Virus record (IMG/VR): IMGVR_UViG_3300043449_001840
Span: 1 to 29,484 of that record
Reading direction: 5' to 3' (one strand)
Length of the DNA stretch: 29,484 nucleotides
Source: a virus
Under the pieces are notes generated by a model. It was given only the letters and a program-made list of their open reading frames with translations. It had not been told where the DNA came from and ran no database searches. Position numbers and translations under genes: made by a program. This document shows positions 8,651 to 15,180 of the stretch, piece after piece; position 1 is the first letter of the stretch; each line of letters begins with the position of its first letter.

Positions 8651-8775
8651 ATTGTTTCCTTGAGTGTTGTGCCAATGAATTTGTTGCACCGAGCGCATTG
8701 GTATAGGTAATGGTTGGTTGAGCGCCAACTAATACCAAACAGGCTAGGAATCCAGTTGTGTTTGCACTTTTTCAT
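8647..8775 (-). CDS. Small zinc-ribbon-like protein (42 aa)
   Basis: Overlaps both neighbours by ATGA (upstream stop at 8774-8772, downstream start at 8650). It begins MKKCKHNWIPSLFG and has CARCNKF near the end, so a Cys-x-His ... Cys-x-x-Cys set could hold one zinc ion. Such single-ribbon proteins are common in phages. The double overlap and the cysteine pattern support it as a real gene although it is short. Confidence 0.75.
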   Translation of the reverse strand: MKKCKHNWIPSLFGISWRSTNHYLYQCARCNKFIGTTLKETI

Positions 8776-9452
8776 GTGTTAAGTTCCTTCAGTTTGGCTT
8801 CGATGGCTCGGGCAATGCGTTGCGATGTGGTTCCATCACGAGCAAACAAATTTTGCTGGGTAAATTTAATGCAGTCGTTGCGCTGTTTATCCGTCAGCCC
8901 AACCCATTGCCGCTGTGCTGCGGGTGGGGTGGCTTTGACATCAAGCTCGGCCACTGGGTTCTCGGGATCAGTGGCAGTCAGCATTTCTTGAATTTGGCAG
9001 GCGGTCTGCCAGCAGTGCTGTGCGCGGATGTCTTGCGTGCCCCGGAATGTTGACAGCGGATCGGCTTTCTCTTGCCGGTGGAATGCTCGCATCAGAAACC
9101 CTGCAAGTTCCTCAGTCTGGTCTACGATTTGCTGGTCTGTACGTCCCACAGGCTCCTGCACAAGTTCTTCAAGGGCTTCGACTTGTGCGCCGAGACGTGC
9201 TCGTTCATCGTGAAGCTCTTGGCACTTTGCTTTGTATAGGTCGTGCCAGTGCTGTGCTGCAGGTGGTGTGGTAAGTGCAGCAATGCGGCAATTCAACATT
9301 TCTTTGTCATCGCCATAAACGCGAGCCACAATCTCGTCACCATCCCACAGTTGGACAAACCATTGACCGAGTCCCGGATAGTCACTCTGAGTCAGGGTCA
9401 CAAGATTGCCAACTTTGAAGCTTGGTTTTTTGGTGTCGTTGGGTGTGCTCAT
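8772..9452 (-). CDS. Hypothetical protein with coiled coil
   Basis: 226 residues from the ATG at 9452, which overlaps the stop of the preceding membrane-protein gene by ATGA. The N-terminal part (about 10-60) looks like a small beta domain with aromatic residues (GQWFVQLWDGDEIVARVYG). A coiled coil covers about 70-105, and a charged C-terminal helix ends in AIEAKLKELNT. The C-terminal style is frequent in phages of Burkholderiales, often in Ea22-like proteins. No enzymatic motif is visible. Confidence 0.8.
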   Translation of the reverse strand: MSTPNDTKKPSFKVGNLVTLTQSDYPGLGQWFVQLWDGDEIVARVYGDDKEMLNCRIAALTTPPAAQHWHDLYKAKCQELHDERARLGAQVEALEELVQEPVGRTDQQIVDQTEELAGFLMRAFHRQEKADPLSTFRGTQDIRAQHCWQTACQIQEMLTATDPENPVAELDVKATPPAAQRQWVGLTDKQRNDCIKFTQQNLFARDGTTSQRIARAIEAKLKELNT

Positions 9453-9598
9453 GAAAAAATCCAGCTGATGAATGAAATGATCGAGCCCACGGCAATGCCG
9501 ATCAGAATTGCTGTGATCACAAGTTCTGAAGTGGATGCCGTGGGTTGCCTGTAGGGACAGTCCCGTCCCTGATTGCAGTCGTTGTTGCAGCACTTCAT
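9449..9598 (-). CDS. Small Cys-rich single-TM protein
   Basis: 49 residues. It opens with MKCCNNDCNQGRDCPYR, a Cys-rich head of a type often seen in betaproteobacterial phages, and ends in one membrane helix (LVITAILIGIAVGSIISFIS). GGGGGA lies upstream of the ATG. It overlaps both neighbours by ATGA. Function unknown. Confidence 0.75.
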   Translation of the reverse strand: MKCCNNDCNQGRDCPYRQPTASTSELVITAILIGIAVGSIISFISWIFS

Positions 9599-9750
9599 TT
9601 GCTGATCCCCCGCAACTCCCAACCTGTCTGGAACCATCGCCATCTCATTTGAAGTGAGGCATTGAGATATTTGCCTTTGGACATGGCAAAGTTGGTGTGG
9701 CCATCGATGCGCATGATGGCTTCGAATGCTGATTGGGGGTTAGTGCCCAT
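9595..9750 (-). CDS. Small hypothetical protein, first middle gene (51 aa)
   Basis: 51 residues starting MGTNPQSAFEAIMRIDG and ending with a Trp-rich tail (RWRWFQTGWELRG). The pattern FE...Y...W-x-W...GW is common in small phage proteins of unknown function. Its stop overlaps the next ATG (ATGA), which supports it. It is the first gene after the RNAP2 terminator and the palindrome-rich control region. Confidence 0.7.
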   Translation of the reverse strand: MGTNPQSAFEAIMRIDGHTNFAMSKGKYLNASLQMRWRWFQTGWELRGISK

Positions 9751-9769
9751 GACTGTCTTTCTGTTGGGT

Positions 9770-9880
9770 CAACCTATCGGTTGCACATAGTCGAAAATCG
9801 ATTTCCGACAAAGTCAGAATATCGGTACGAAGTTTTGGAGAAGTCCTGGAGAACTTCTGGAGAAGTGTTTTGAGGGGGAG
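9770..9880 (-). promoter_or_regulatory. Palindrome-rich control region upstream of the middle genes
   Basis: Between the RNAP2 terminator and the first middle gene lie three kinds of repeat: a 5-bp hairpin CAACC/GGTTG (9770-9783), a 20-bp palindrome with one mismatched pair (9790-9809, core AAATCGATTT), and about three tandem variants of TGGAGAA with a perfect ACTTCTGGAGAAGT palindrome (about 9836-9868). This is where the promoter for the RNAP1/RNAP2 enzyme is expected. No exact start site can be named. Confidence 0.5.
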
Positions 9881-9914
9881 AAAAAAAGAAGGGCCTATCC
9901 TTTCGGATAGACCC
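9881..9914 (-). terminator. Strong intrinsic terminator after RNAP2
   Basis: 10-bp stem GGGTCTATCC/GGATAGGCCC (one U-G pair) with a GAAA tetraloop, followed on the minus strand by TTCTTTTTTT. It ends the early transcript 54 nt past the RNAP2 stop. A second hairpin (GCGTCG/CGACGC, 9933-9948) lies between the two. Confidence 0.88.
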
Positions 9915-9967
9915 GTTCCTCCAACTCGCAAAGCGTCGCGGACGACGCATGCGGGTTTATCGACTGA

Positions 9968-11212
9968 TCAGCACAAGCCGTATGCGCTTTCTCTGATCTT
10001 GTCACCCAAGGTGCTGGACAGCTTTGGGAACATGCCTGGCACACCATGGATCTGGCTCAAGATGTCATCGAGCAGGTAGCCATCGGCCAGCTCGGCCAGG
10101 ATCTCCTTGTACTGCCACCGCACCCAATTCATGTTGTTGGGGTGCGCCTTGAACTCGTCATGGATGGTGACGAGAGGGAAGGGCTTGTACTGGAGCATGC
10201 CGTTGATGATCCTGGCCAGGGCCTCCAGATGCTGCTGCGACAGCTGCTGGACGTTCTCCTGGTTCAGGTGGGGCATGATGACCACGTCGGCGATCGAGCT
10301 GCGCTCGTACTGGGCCACGTAGTAGCCAGCCTGGCCGCGGGGCATGCTCACGGTGCGCTTGGCTCCCATGATCCGCTCCAGCATCTCGATCTCGATGATG
10401 CGAGACACCTCTTCTGCGATCTCACGATCGTAGTTGCAGCGCCTGTGCATGCTGCGCAGCACATAGGCATCCACGCTGTGGGTGACATTGGCGGCGTTTG
10501 ACAGGCCAGACTTCTGCCCCTGGTTCTCGTAGTACTCGTAGGTGAAGGTGGCGTGATCGAGCTCATCGACCTCGATGCGCGACTCCACCTTGCGCATGAC
10601 CTTGACCCGAGCGTCGAAGCCGTCGGGCATGACCCAGCGGTGCTCCAGTGCATAGGGCTGCCAGCTGGCCAGCAAGTCCTGCAGCAGATCCCAGGCACCA
10701 GGTGCGATGACCTGGGCGGCCTGGTAGAACGCGGCCAGCTCAGGGGTGTCCTCACCGAACAGGTTCTTGGGCTCGGCCTTGGAGCCGTAGAAGCTGGTCA
10801 TCAGGGCCTGCTTGGCATCGGCGCGGGCGACAACGAGGTTGCCTCCGAGGATGACATTCATCGCCTCGGTGCAGGCGCTGTAGGCATCGGCGCGCACGTT
10901 GGGGTCAACGAGGCCTGTGGCCCGTGCACCAGCCTCGCAGCCGGTGAGCACGCTCATCATCTGGATGCCCGAGCAGGTGCCGTCCACACCCACCAGGTGG
11001 CCAGTGGGCAGGCCTTTCTGGGCTTTGCGGATGGCCTGCACGGCCTTCATGTAGAGCGGCTTGGTTTCCGCTTCAGAGACCAGCTGCTCAAGCACCGGCA
11101 ATGCACCGGTGGCCCAGGCAATGCGCTGCTCGAAGGTCAGCTTGTCATGGCCAAACTGAGTGGCCGCATCAATCAACAGGTATTCGAACCCGGTATAGAA
11201 AGTCATGGCCAT
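9968..11212 (-). CDS. RNA polymerase subunit 2 (catalytic half, N4 gp16-like)
   Basis: 414 residues forming the C-terminal half of a T7-type single-subunit RNA polymerase. Motif A is VDGTCSGIQ (D77), motif B is DAKQALMTSFYGS (K134, Y142) and motif C is TIHDE (H351, D352). These supply both catalytic aspartates and the nucleotide-binding lysine. In N4 this protein joins RNAP1 to form the enzyme that reads middle genes. The start at 11212 has AAGGAG upstream. It ends the early operon before a strong terminator. Unlike in N4, it is separated from RNAP1 by about 1.1 kb of small genes. Confidence 0.95.
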   Translation of the reverse strand: MAMTFYTGFEYLLIDAATQFGHDKLTFEQRIAWATGALPVLEQLVSEAETKPLYMKAVQAIRKAQKGLPTGHLVGVDGTCSGIQMMSVLTGCEAGARATGLVDPNVRADAYSACTEAMNVILGGNLVVARADAKQALMTSFYGSKAEPKNLFGEDTPELAAFYQAAQVIAPGAWDLLQDLLASWQPYALEHRWVMPDGFDARVKVMRKVESRIEVDELDHATFTYEYYENQGQKSGLSNAANVTHSVDAYVLRSMHRRCNYDREIAEEVSRIIEIEMLERIMGAKRTVSMPRGQAGYYVAQYERSSIADVVIMPHLNQENVQQLSQQHLEALARIINGMLQYKPFPLVTIHDEFKAHPNNMNWVRWQYKEILAELADGYLLDDILSQIHGVPGMFPKLSSTLGDKIRESAYGLC

Positions 11213-11237
11213 GTTGGCTCCTTTGAAGTTGGTTGAT

Positions 11238-11411
11238 TTATCGGGTTGCGTTGAAGAATTTCAGGCGCATTTCGGCGTCTTCTGATTCTTCATCGATTGG
11301 TTCTTGGCCATGCAAAGGGTTTTGCATAACTCCGTTCAGCCATGCGGCTTCATCAGCATCAAGGACTAAAGTGACTTGTTTGATGATCGTGGTTTTAGTT
11401 GAAGATTGCAT
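11238..11411 (-). CDS. Small acidic phage protein
   Basis: 57 residues from the ATG at 11411. The body TLVLDADEAAWLNGVMQNPL followed by an acidic stretch and a MRLKFF tail matches a small protein type seen in many tailed phages; its function is unknown to me. It lies just before RNAP2. Unlike the four genes upstream it does not carry their shared C-terminal motif. Confidence 0.75.
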   Translation of the reverse strand: MQSSTKTTIIKQVTLVLDADEAAWLNGVMQNPLHGQEPIDEESEDAEMRLKFFNATR

Positions 11412-11419
11412 AAAAACTT

Positions 11420-11647
11420 TCAGGTTAAAAGGAGTGCAAAAGCACGAAGTTCTTTGGGGACATCTGCAAGCAGCACCGGAGTGAGGTCGCAACGCCACCA
11501 TTCGGTTTTAGCGTTTGGGTAATACATATAGCCCCCGTCGTAGATCTCTTGGCCGTAGACACTTTTAATCCCATTGTTTGGTCTAGGATCACTGGCCAAG
11601 AATTCTTCAACAAGCTGGGTGCCATAGAACAAGTAAGCCTTACTCAT
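11420..11647 (-). CDS. Tandem paralog D (75 aa), unknown function
   Basis: Fourth of four consecutive small related genes between RNAP1 and RNAP2. It begins MSKAYLFYGTQLVEEF and ends LADVPKELRAFALLLT. The final motif (acidic/basic, V/F, P, K/T, x, L/F, R, A, then L-rich) is shared with the other three. An aromatic middle (GGYMYY, EWWRCDL) suggests a small beta fold. The start overlaps the preceding stop by ATGA. No signal or membrane segment. Function unknown. Confidence 0.8.
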   Translation of the reverse strand: MSKAYLFYGTQLVEEFLASDPRPNNGIKSVYGQEIYDGGYMYYPNAKTEWWRCDLTPVLLADVPKELRAFALLLT

Positions 11648-11859
11648 GGCACATCCAGGATCAGCAGGTGAGCCCTGAAGGAGGTTGGGAACTTGTCCAA
11701 GGACAAGTCTCTGAGCATGCCTCCTGCGATCATCCCGAAGTCTGGAGAGTTTCGATCTTCACCAAGATCAAGGCAGTAGTAGCCTTGGTACTGGGCATAG
11801 TCGATCTCATTGGCTTCCACGAAGGTGCCCATTCGATACAGGTAGAACCTGGATTTCAT
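11644..11859 (-). CDS. Tandem paralog C (71 aa), unknown function
   Basis: Third of the four related genes. It begins MKSRFYLYRMGTFVEANE, has an aromatic middle (YQGYYCLDLG) and ends LDKFPTSFRAHLLILDVP, matching the shared C-terminal motif. ATGA overlaps at both ends tie its translation to its neighbours. Confidence 0.8.
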   Translation of the reverse strand: MKSRFYLYRMGTFVEANEIDYAQYQGYYCLDLGEDRNSPDFGMIAGGMLRDLSLDKFPTSFRAHLLILDVP

Positions 11860-12080
11860 GTTGGTGCCCCTAAAACAAGCATCCCAGCCAGCAGTTCTTT
11901 AGGGACATCAGCTCTGTTGATGGAGATCCATTGGTAACCTCTGATGACACCGTAGAAGGTGGCTTGAGCTCCAATAGACGCAACGTAAGCGCCTTCACAG
12001 CAAATCACATCGGACCATGAATCGAGGCTGATGAACTGCTCGCGCCACCACAAGTAATGCTTTTTGGAGAGGTGGCTCAT
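11856..12080 (-). CDS. Tandem paralog B (74 aa), unknown function
   Basis: Second of the four related genes. It begins MSHLSKKHYLWWREQFISL and ends RADVPKELLAGMLVLGAPT. The N-terminal aromatic strand followed by a charged pair and the C-terminal VPKEL motif mirror paralogs A, C and D. ATGA overlaps at both ends. Confidence 0.8.
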   Translation of the reverse strand: MSHLSKKHYLWWREQFISLDSWSDVICCEGAYVASIGAQATFYGVIRGYQWISINRADVPKELLAGMLVLGAPT

Positions 12081-12340
12081 GTGACCCCCATGATGAGAAG
12101 TGCCAGTCGAAATTTCTTTGGGAACTTCTCGATTTTTCCTGGTTGCCAGCCAATATCAAATCGCTCGGACTGATCGTAGAAACCGCAGATCGTTCCTCGC
12201 GCATTGCTGACCCATGCACACGGGCAGTACAGGTACTTGAACATCGAAGAATGTTTGAAGTCGTCGGTGCTTGTCAGGCAATCGAGGACTTCAACCTTGT
12301 CGTTTCTCCAGAAGATGGTTTTGCCAGCAAACTGGTTCAT
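12077..12340 (-). CDS. Tandem paralog A (87 aa), unknown function
   Basis: First of the four related genes and directly coupled to RNAP1 (ATGA at the RNAP1 stop). It begins MNQFAGKTIFWRNDKVEVLD and ends KIEKFPKKFRLALLIMGVT. It has a longer, Cys-containing middle (KYLYCPCAWVSNARG) than its paralogs. Position in the early operon suggests early expression at levels matched to RNAP1. Confidence 0.8.
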   Translation of the reverse strand: MNQFAGKTIFWRNDKVEVLDCLTSTDDFKHSSMFKYLYCPCAWVSNARGTICGFYDQSERFDIGWQPGKIEKFPKKFRLALLIMGVT

Positions 12341-13242
12341 GGAGCACCTGTCACGATCTCTTCATCGGCCAGCTCAAGCTGTGCCTTTTTGAAGGCGGTA
12401 CCTTGGGTGGTGATGTGGTAGCCCGAGGCGTAGATGCGGCCGCGCTTGTCGACCTTGTGGGTCAGGTACAGGCGATTGCCGCAGTCCACCATCAGCTTGT
12501 AAAACTGATAGCTCTGACGCTTGAACTCGTTCCAGAGGTCCGTCTTCTCCTGGCTGTCCAGCTCGAAGGTGGGCTCTTCCTCGACAGTGGACAGGAAGTC
12601 CGTATCGAGTTTGAGTGCCACGTTGTTCATCAGGTTGAGGACATCCAGGCAGATGTCTCCGTCATGATGATTGCCGGTGCCCAGGATCAGTGAATCGTTG
12701 TGGGTCAGATAGCCTGAGCTGTAGTTGTGGGTCAGCTCCAGAGGACTGCACACCATGGGTGGCAGGTACTGGCTGTTCTCGATGAACTCCACCACCTTCT
12801 CAGGCAGGGGAATCAGCGAGACCACCATCAAGCTGGAGAGCTTGTCTTCCTTGCAGATGTCGAACGCATCGGTGATGCACAGCACTGCCATCAACTCGGC
12901 CACCGTGGTGATGGCTTCCTTGCGGTCGCTGAACTTCAGCCGCGCGGCCAGCTGAGCACTCACCGAGGTGAAGAGCTCTGGCTTCATGCAGTAGGCGATG
13001 CCCACGAAGATGTCCATGACCATGGCCTTCACGTCCATGTTGTGCAGCTGCGCGATGCGCTTCTGCTTGGACTCGTAGTAGGTGCCGGCCATGTATTTCT
13101 GCACCAGGTCATGGCCCTGGGCAAGCTTGGCCACCATGCCCGCATCGGCCTCGATGGCTGTGCGGATCTTGGCGTCGATGTGCTTCCTGTTGAAGCGGTA
13201 CTCGTTCATCTCCTGGAGAACGATTTGTCTGATGGTGTCCAC
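12337..13242 (-). CDS. RNA polymerase subunit 1 (N-terminal half, N4 gp15-like)
   Basis: 301 residues, the N-terminal half of the split T7-type RNA polymerase. The C-terminal end carries the DxxGR motif (DKRGR, D265-R269) within YLTHKVDKRGRIYASGYH, which in T7-type enzymes contacts the nascent hybrid and template. It lacks motifs A-C, which sit in RNAP2. The start is a GTG at 13242 chosen because AGGAGAACCC lies just upstream; the next ATG is 11 codons in and has no such site. It follows the SLOG gene by 8 nt and overlaps the paralog cassette by 4 nt. Confidence 0.92.
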   Translation of the reverse strand: MDTIRQIVLQEMNEYRFNRKHIDAKIRTAIEADAGMVAKLAQGHDLVQKYMAGTYYESKQKRIAQLHNMDVKAMVMDIFVGIAYCMKPELFTSVSAQLAARLKFSDRKEAITTVAELMAVLCITDAFDICKEDKLSSLMVVSLIPLPEKVVEFIENSQYLPPMVCSPLELTHNYSSGYLTHNDSLILGTGNHHDGDICLDVLNLMNNVALKLDTDFLSTVEEEPTFELDSQEKTDLWNEFKRQSYQFYKLMVDCGNRLYLTHKVDKRGRIYASGYHITTQGTAFKKAQLELADEEIVTGAP

Positions 13243-13250
13243 GGGTTCTC

Positions 13251-13628
13251 CTATGAGTTGAAGTTGATGATGTGCACTGGCTTCTGAATCGAGTTCATGT
13301 ACTCGACCATGTGGCGGGTGCCATTGGATTGACCATCCCAGAAGGCTAAGAGGCCATCTGCGAAGTTGCCCATCTGGGTATTGCGGATGAAGCCCGCACG
13401 CTTGCCCAGGCCAGACCAGTTGGCTGGGAACTTGTAGAGCTTCACGCCGTGCTCTGTGGCAAAGCGGTAGCCCAGGGCATCAGCACCACGGGCCATGCCA
13501 CTGACGATACTCAGGGCCTTGTCAGCGAACTCGACATCGGCCATGGCAATGAGGACGCGCGAGAGCAGGGCGTAGTCGTTGAAGTCGCGGCTGCCGGCCA
13601 CGATCAGTTTGAATTCAGGTAGGTCCAT
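13251..13628 (-). CDS. SLOG/DUF2493-fold nucleotide-binding protein
   Basis: 125 residues from the ATG at 13628, with GGAGAACCCA upstream. Motifs of the YspA/DUF2493 group of the SLOG (Rossmann-like, DprA-related) superfamily are clear: GSRDF (12-16), SGMARGAD (43-50), AGFIRNTQM (78-86) and WDGQSNGT (97-104). Such proteins bind nucleotides or nucleotide-derived ligands. As the first gene of the early operon that ends in RNAP2, it would be made at once on infection. Ends in TAG. Confidence 0.85.
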   Translation of the reverse strand: MDLPEFKLIVAGSRDFNDYALLSRVLIAMADVEFADKALSIVSGMARGADALGYRFATEHGVKLYKFPANWSGLGKRAGFIRNTQMGNFADGLLAFWDGQSNGTRHMVEYMNSIQKPVHIINFNS

Positions 13629-13660
13629 TGGGTTCTCCATCAAAAGACATGGCAAAAGCG

Positions 13661-13680
13661 CCAGCCCATGGCCGGAGGCC
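13661..13680 (-). promoter_or_regulatory. Putative early promoter D (virion RNA polymerase hairpin)
   Basis: On the template (plus) strand a GGCC-GGA-GGCC hairpin (13670-13680) lies 13 nt from a CC at 13661-13662, which would give a transcript starting GG. The transcript would open with a short GGC/GCC stem, then TGGAG and the SLOG start at 13628. The same layout occurs at three other minus-strand starts. N4 early promoters are template-strand hairpins with a 3-nt loop. This one would drive SLOG, RNAP1, the paralogs and RNAP2. Confidence 0.7.
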
Positions 13681-13739
13681 CCCAATGTGTTGAATGGGTT
13701 GACTGTCTAGGCTGTGATCGGCTGGCAGTGCGCCAGCGT

Positions 13740-13776
13740 GAAAAAAAGCCCCCACCACCCTTTGCAGGGTGGTGGG
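13740..13776 (-). terminator. Strong intrinsic terminator after the 13784-14065 gene
   Basis: Perfect 11-bp stem CCCACCACCCT/AGGGTGGTGGG with a 4-nt loop, followed on the minus strand by GGGGCTTTTTTT. It separates early unit C from early promoter D. A further hairpin GCTGGC/GCCAGC lies at 13721-13737. Confidence 0.88.
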
Positions 13777-13783
13777 TTAGGCC

Positions 13784-14065
13784 TTAGAAGGGCAGCTCAG
13801 GTGCCTCGGTACCGTCGGCGAGCTGGAAGTCCCACTCGACGACCTTGGCCATGGCGGCAAGGGCATCAGGACCACCAGTGCTCAGACGCTCGATGATCTT
13901 GGCGTCGAACTTGCGCGCGCTCTTCAGCGGCAGAGCACCGATCTTGATGCGACCACCTTCCGAGCCCGGCTTGGGCAGGTAGATGTTCAGAAAGGCTTGC
14001 GCTTTCCAGTTGTCGTTGCCAGCAGGCTGGGCGGTTTGCGAGGAGACAGCAGGACGAAAAGACAT
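13784..14065 (-). CDS. Conserved small hypothetical phage protein
   Basis: 93 residues. The body NWKAQAFLNIYLP ... GGRIKIGALPLKSARKFDAK resembles a small protein type seen in several podoviruses whose function I do not know. Mixed beta character, no membrane segment. It is the first gene after early promoter C and is followed by a strong terminator, so it is a single-gene early unit with strong expression likely. Confidence 0.8.
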   Translation of the reverse strand: MSFRPAVSSQTAQPAGNDNWKAQAFLNIYLPKPGSEGGRIKIGALPLKSARKFDAKIIERLSTGGPDALAAMAKVVEWDFQLADGTEAPELPF

Positions 14066-14102
14066 GAGAGAACTCCAGTTGGTGGATTAGCGGCAGGATT
14101 TG

Positions 14103-14122
14103 CCTTTCTATGGCCGGAGGCC
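14103..14122 (-). promoter_or_regulatory. Putative early promoter C (virion RNA polymerase hairpin)
   Basis: Template-strand hairpin GGCC-GGA-GGCC (14112-14122), with CC at 14103-14104, 13 nt from the loop centre. The transcript would begin GGCA...UGCC, a short 5' stem, then CAACTGGAGTTC and the ATG at 14065. A 12-nt stretch around the ribosome site is identical in unit A. Confidence 0.7.
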
Positions 14123-14220
14123 CGAGCTAGCGTTGTCGGCCGGGCCCTTCCGGATCAACGCTTAGGAAGCGGACGTTACAGCAGGGTGTCAAGTTAGTGT
14201 CAGCTAACCGGTACGGACAC

Positions 14221-14352
14221 TTACCCGCGCCATGCAAGCAGCACGCCGATCGTTGCAAAGGCAACAACACAGGCGAGCACGGGTGCGATGCGCTCGTAGA
14301 ACGTGGGCTCACGTTCCACTGGTGGGTAATAGGTATGGTCATGGATGGACAT
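14221..14352 (-). CDS. Small single-TM protein (43 aa)
   Basis: Reads MSIHDHTYYPPVEREPTFYE and then one membrane helix (IAPVLACVVAFATIGVLLAW) ending RG. GGAG lies 5 nt before the ATG. It is the last gene of early unit B. Function unknown; small early membrane proteins of phages often alter the host envelope or block other phages, but nothing here proves that. Confidence 0.7.
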   Translation of the reverse strand: MSIHDHTYYPPVEREPTFYERIAPVLACVVAFATIGVLLAWRG

Positions 14353-14361
14353 GAAGTCTCC

Positions 14362-14589
14362 TTAGTGATGCGCATGGACATGCCATGCGACTTGGTTGAA
14401 GTGAGGGACAGGGTAGAAGCAGGCCTTCAGGCCATGGGCCAGCAGCGCACCGGTAGCGATGGCAGCAGCGTCATGATCGAAGGCCTTGTAAGTCACACGT
14501 AAGGGTGTGGCTTCAAGCACTAAGTCGATGTGGTCTTCGAGGTAATACTCGATGTGGGGAACAGCGACAGGTGGATGGGCAGAGGCCAT
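14362..14589 (-). CDS. Small hypothetical protein (75 aa)
   Basis: Started at the ATG at 14589 because AGGAG lies 8 nt upstream; a longer frame runs into the preceding gene without a ribosome site. It is His-rich at both ends (VPHIEYYLEDHID, NQVAWHVHAHH). No known motif. Member of early unit B. Confidence 0.7.
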   Translation of the reverse strand: MASAHPPVAVPHIEYYLEDHIDLVLEATPLRVTYKAFDHDAAAIATGALLAHGLKACFYPVPHFNQVAWHVHAHH

Positions 14590-14599
14590 GAGGGATCTC

Positions 14600-14800
14600 C
14601 TAGTAGTTGCGCATGAGGGTGACGTGATGCAGCACCAGCCCCAGATCAGCCTTGGGAAGGTGGCCAATCAGGTTGTCGATGCTGGTATGACGGACATGCT
14701 GAGTGGCATATCCGATGAAGCGGAGTGCTTTGCGCACTCGTGTGGGATTGCCATAGGCAGCAGCCTTGATGGCACGGACAGGGCGAATGGTCGAGGCCAT
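14600..14800 (-). CDS. Small basic hypothetical protein (66 aa)
   Basis: Basic, helical protein (MASTIRPVRAIKAAAYGNPT ... LRFIGYATQHVRH). AGGAG sits 6 nt before the ATG. Ends in TAG. Member of early unit B. A nucleic-acid-binding role is possible from the charge but not shown. Confidence 0.7.
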   Translation of the reverse strand: MASTIRPVRAIKAAAYGNPTRVRKALRFIGYATQHVRHTSIDNLIGHLPKADLGLVLHHVTLMRNY

Positions 14801-14803
14801 CGA

Positions 14804-14959
14804 TTACTCCTGGTTGAATTGAGACAGGTCATCAAGCCGAACGTATTCAGCGATGACTGTGATGGGCACCAAGCGCAGTTCAGAGGCAACCTCCAAAGGA
14901 GGCAGGCCACGGCACCATGCTTGGTAGATGTTGGACATCTGGAACTGAGACGGTTTCAT
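14804..14959 (-). CDS. Small hypothetical protein (51 aa)
   Basis: Reads MKPSQFQMSNIYQAWCRGLP then LEVASELRLVPITVIAEYVR, which could be a short helix-turn-helix, and ends DDLSQFNQE. The start overlaps the preceding stop by ATGA. Shorter than typical HTH proteins, so this assignment is weak. Confidence 0.65.
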   Translation of the reverse strand: MKPSQFQMSNIYQAWCRGLPPLEVASELRLVPITVIAEYVRLDDLSQFNQE

Positions 14960-15114
14960 TTGCCTGCCTTTGCGCACAAGGGTTGAACGATGAGGTTGTG
15001 ACCAACCTCAGGTGTCGAGCACCAGCGAGGCAGGTTGTCGACAAAGAGGTAGACGCTGAAGCCCACGCAATAGGCGAACAGCAGAAGTGAGATGACAAGG
15101 GTTGGGTGTTTCAT
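14956..15114 (-). CDS. Small single-TM protein, first gene of early unit B (52 aa)
   Basis: N-terminal membrane helix or uncleaved signal (LVISLLLFAYCVGFSVYLFV) followed by a short polar tail with two cysteines. GGAG lies 8 nt before the ATG. It is the first gene downstream of early promoter B, with a 7-bp hairpin (GGAACAG/CTGTTCC, 15130-15148) in its leader. Confidence 0.72.
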   Translation of the reverse strand: MKHPTLVISLLLFAYCVGFSVYLFVDNLPRWCSTPEVGHNLIVQPLCAKAGK

Positions 15115-15150
15115 AGAAGTTCTCCAATGGGAACAGGACATCTGTTCCTT

Positions 15151-15171
15151 CCATTGCATGCCCGGAGGGCA
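15151..15171 (-). promoter_or_regulatory. Putative early promoter B (virion RNA polymerase hairpin)
   Basis: The best formed of the four: template-strand stem TGCCC/GGGCA (5 bp) with a GGA loop (15159-15171). CC at 15151-15152 lies 13 nt from the loop centre. The transcript would start GGAAGGAACAG, and the 7-bp leader hairpin follows at once. It drives the five small genes from 15114 down to 14221. Confidence 0.72.
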
Positions 15172-15180
15172 AGGAGAGTG

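Noticed and set aside
9740-9931. 63-codon minus-strand frame over the RNAP2 terminator
   Set aside because: It covers a strong terminator and palindromes, has no ribosome site, and overlaps the start of the 51-residue gene.
14890-14902. CCTCC-AAA-GGAGG hairpin as a promoter
   Set aside because: It lies inside the 51-residue coding frame and its loop lacks the GGA pattern.
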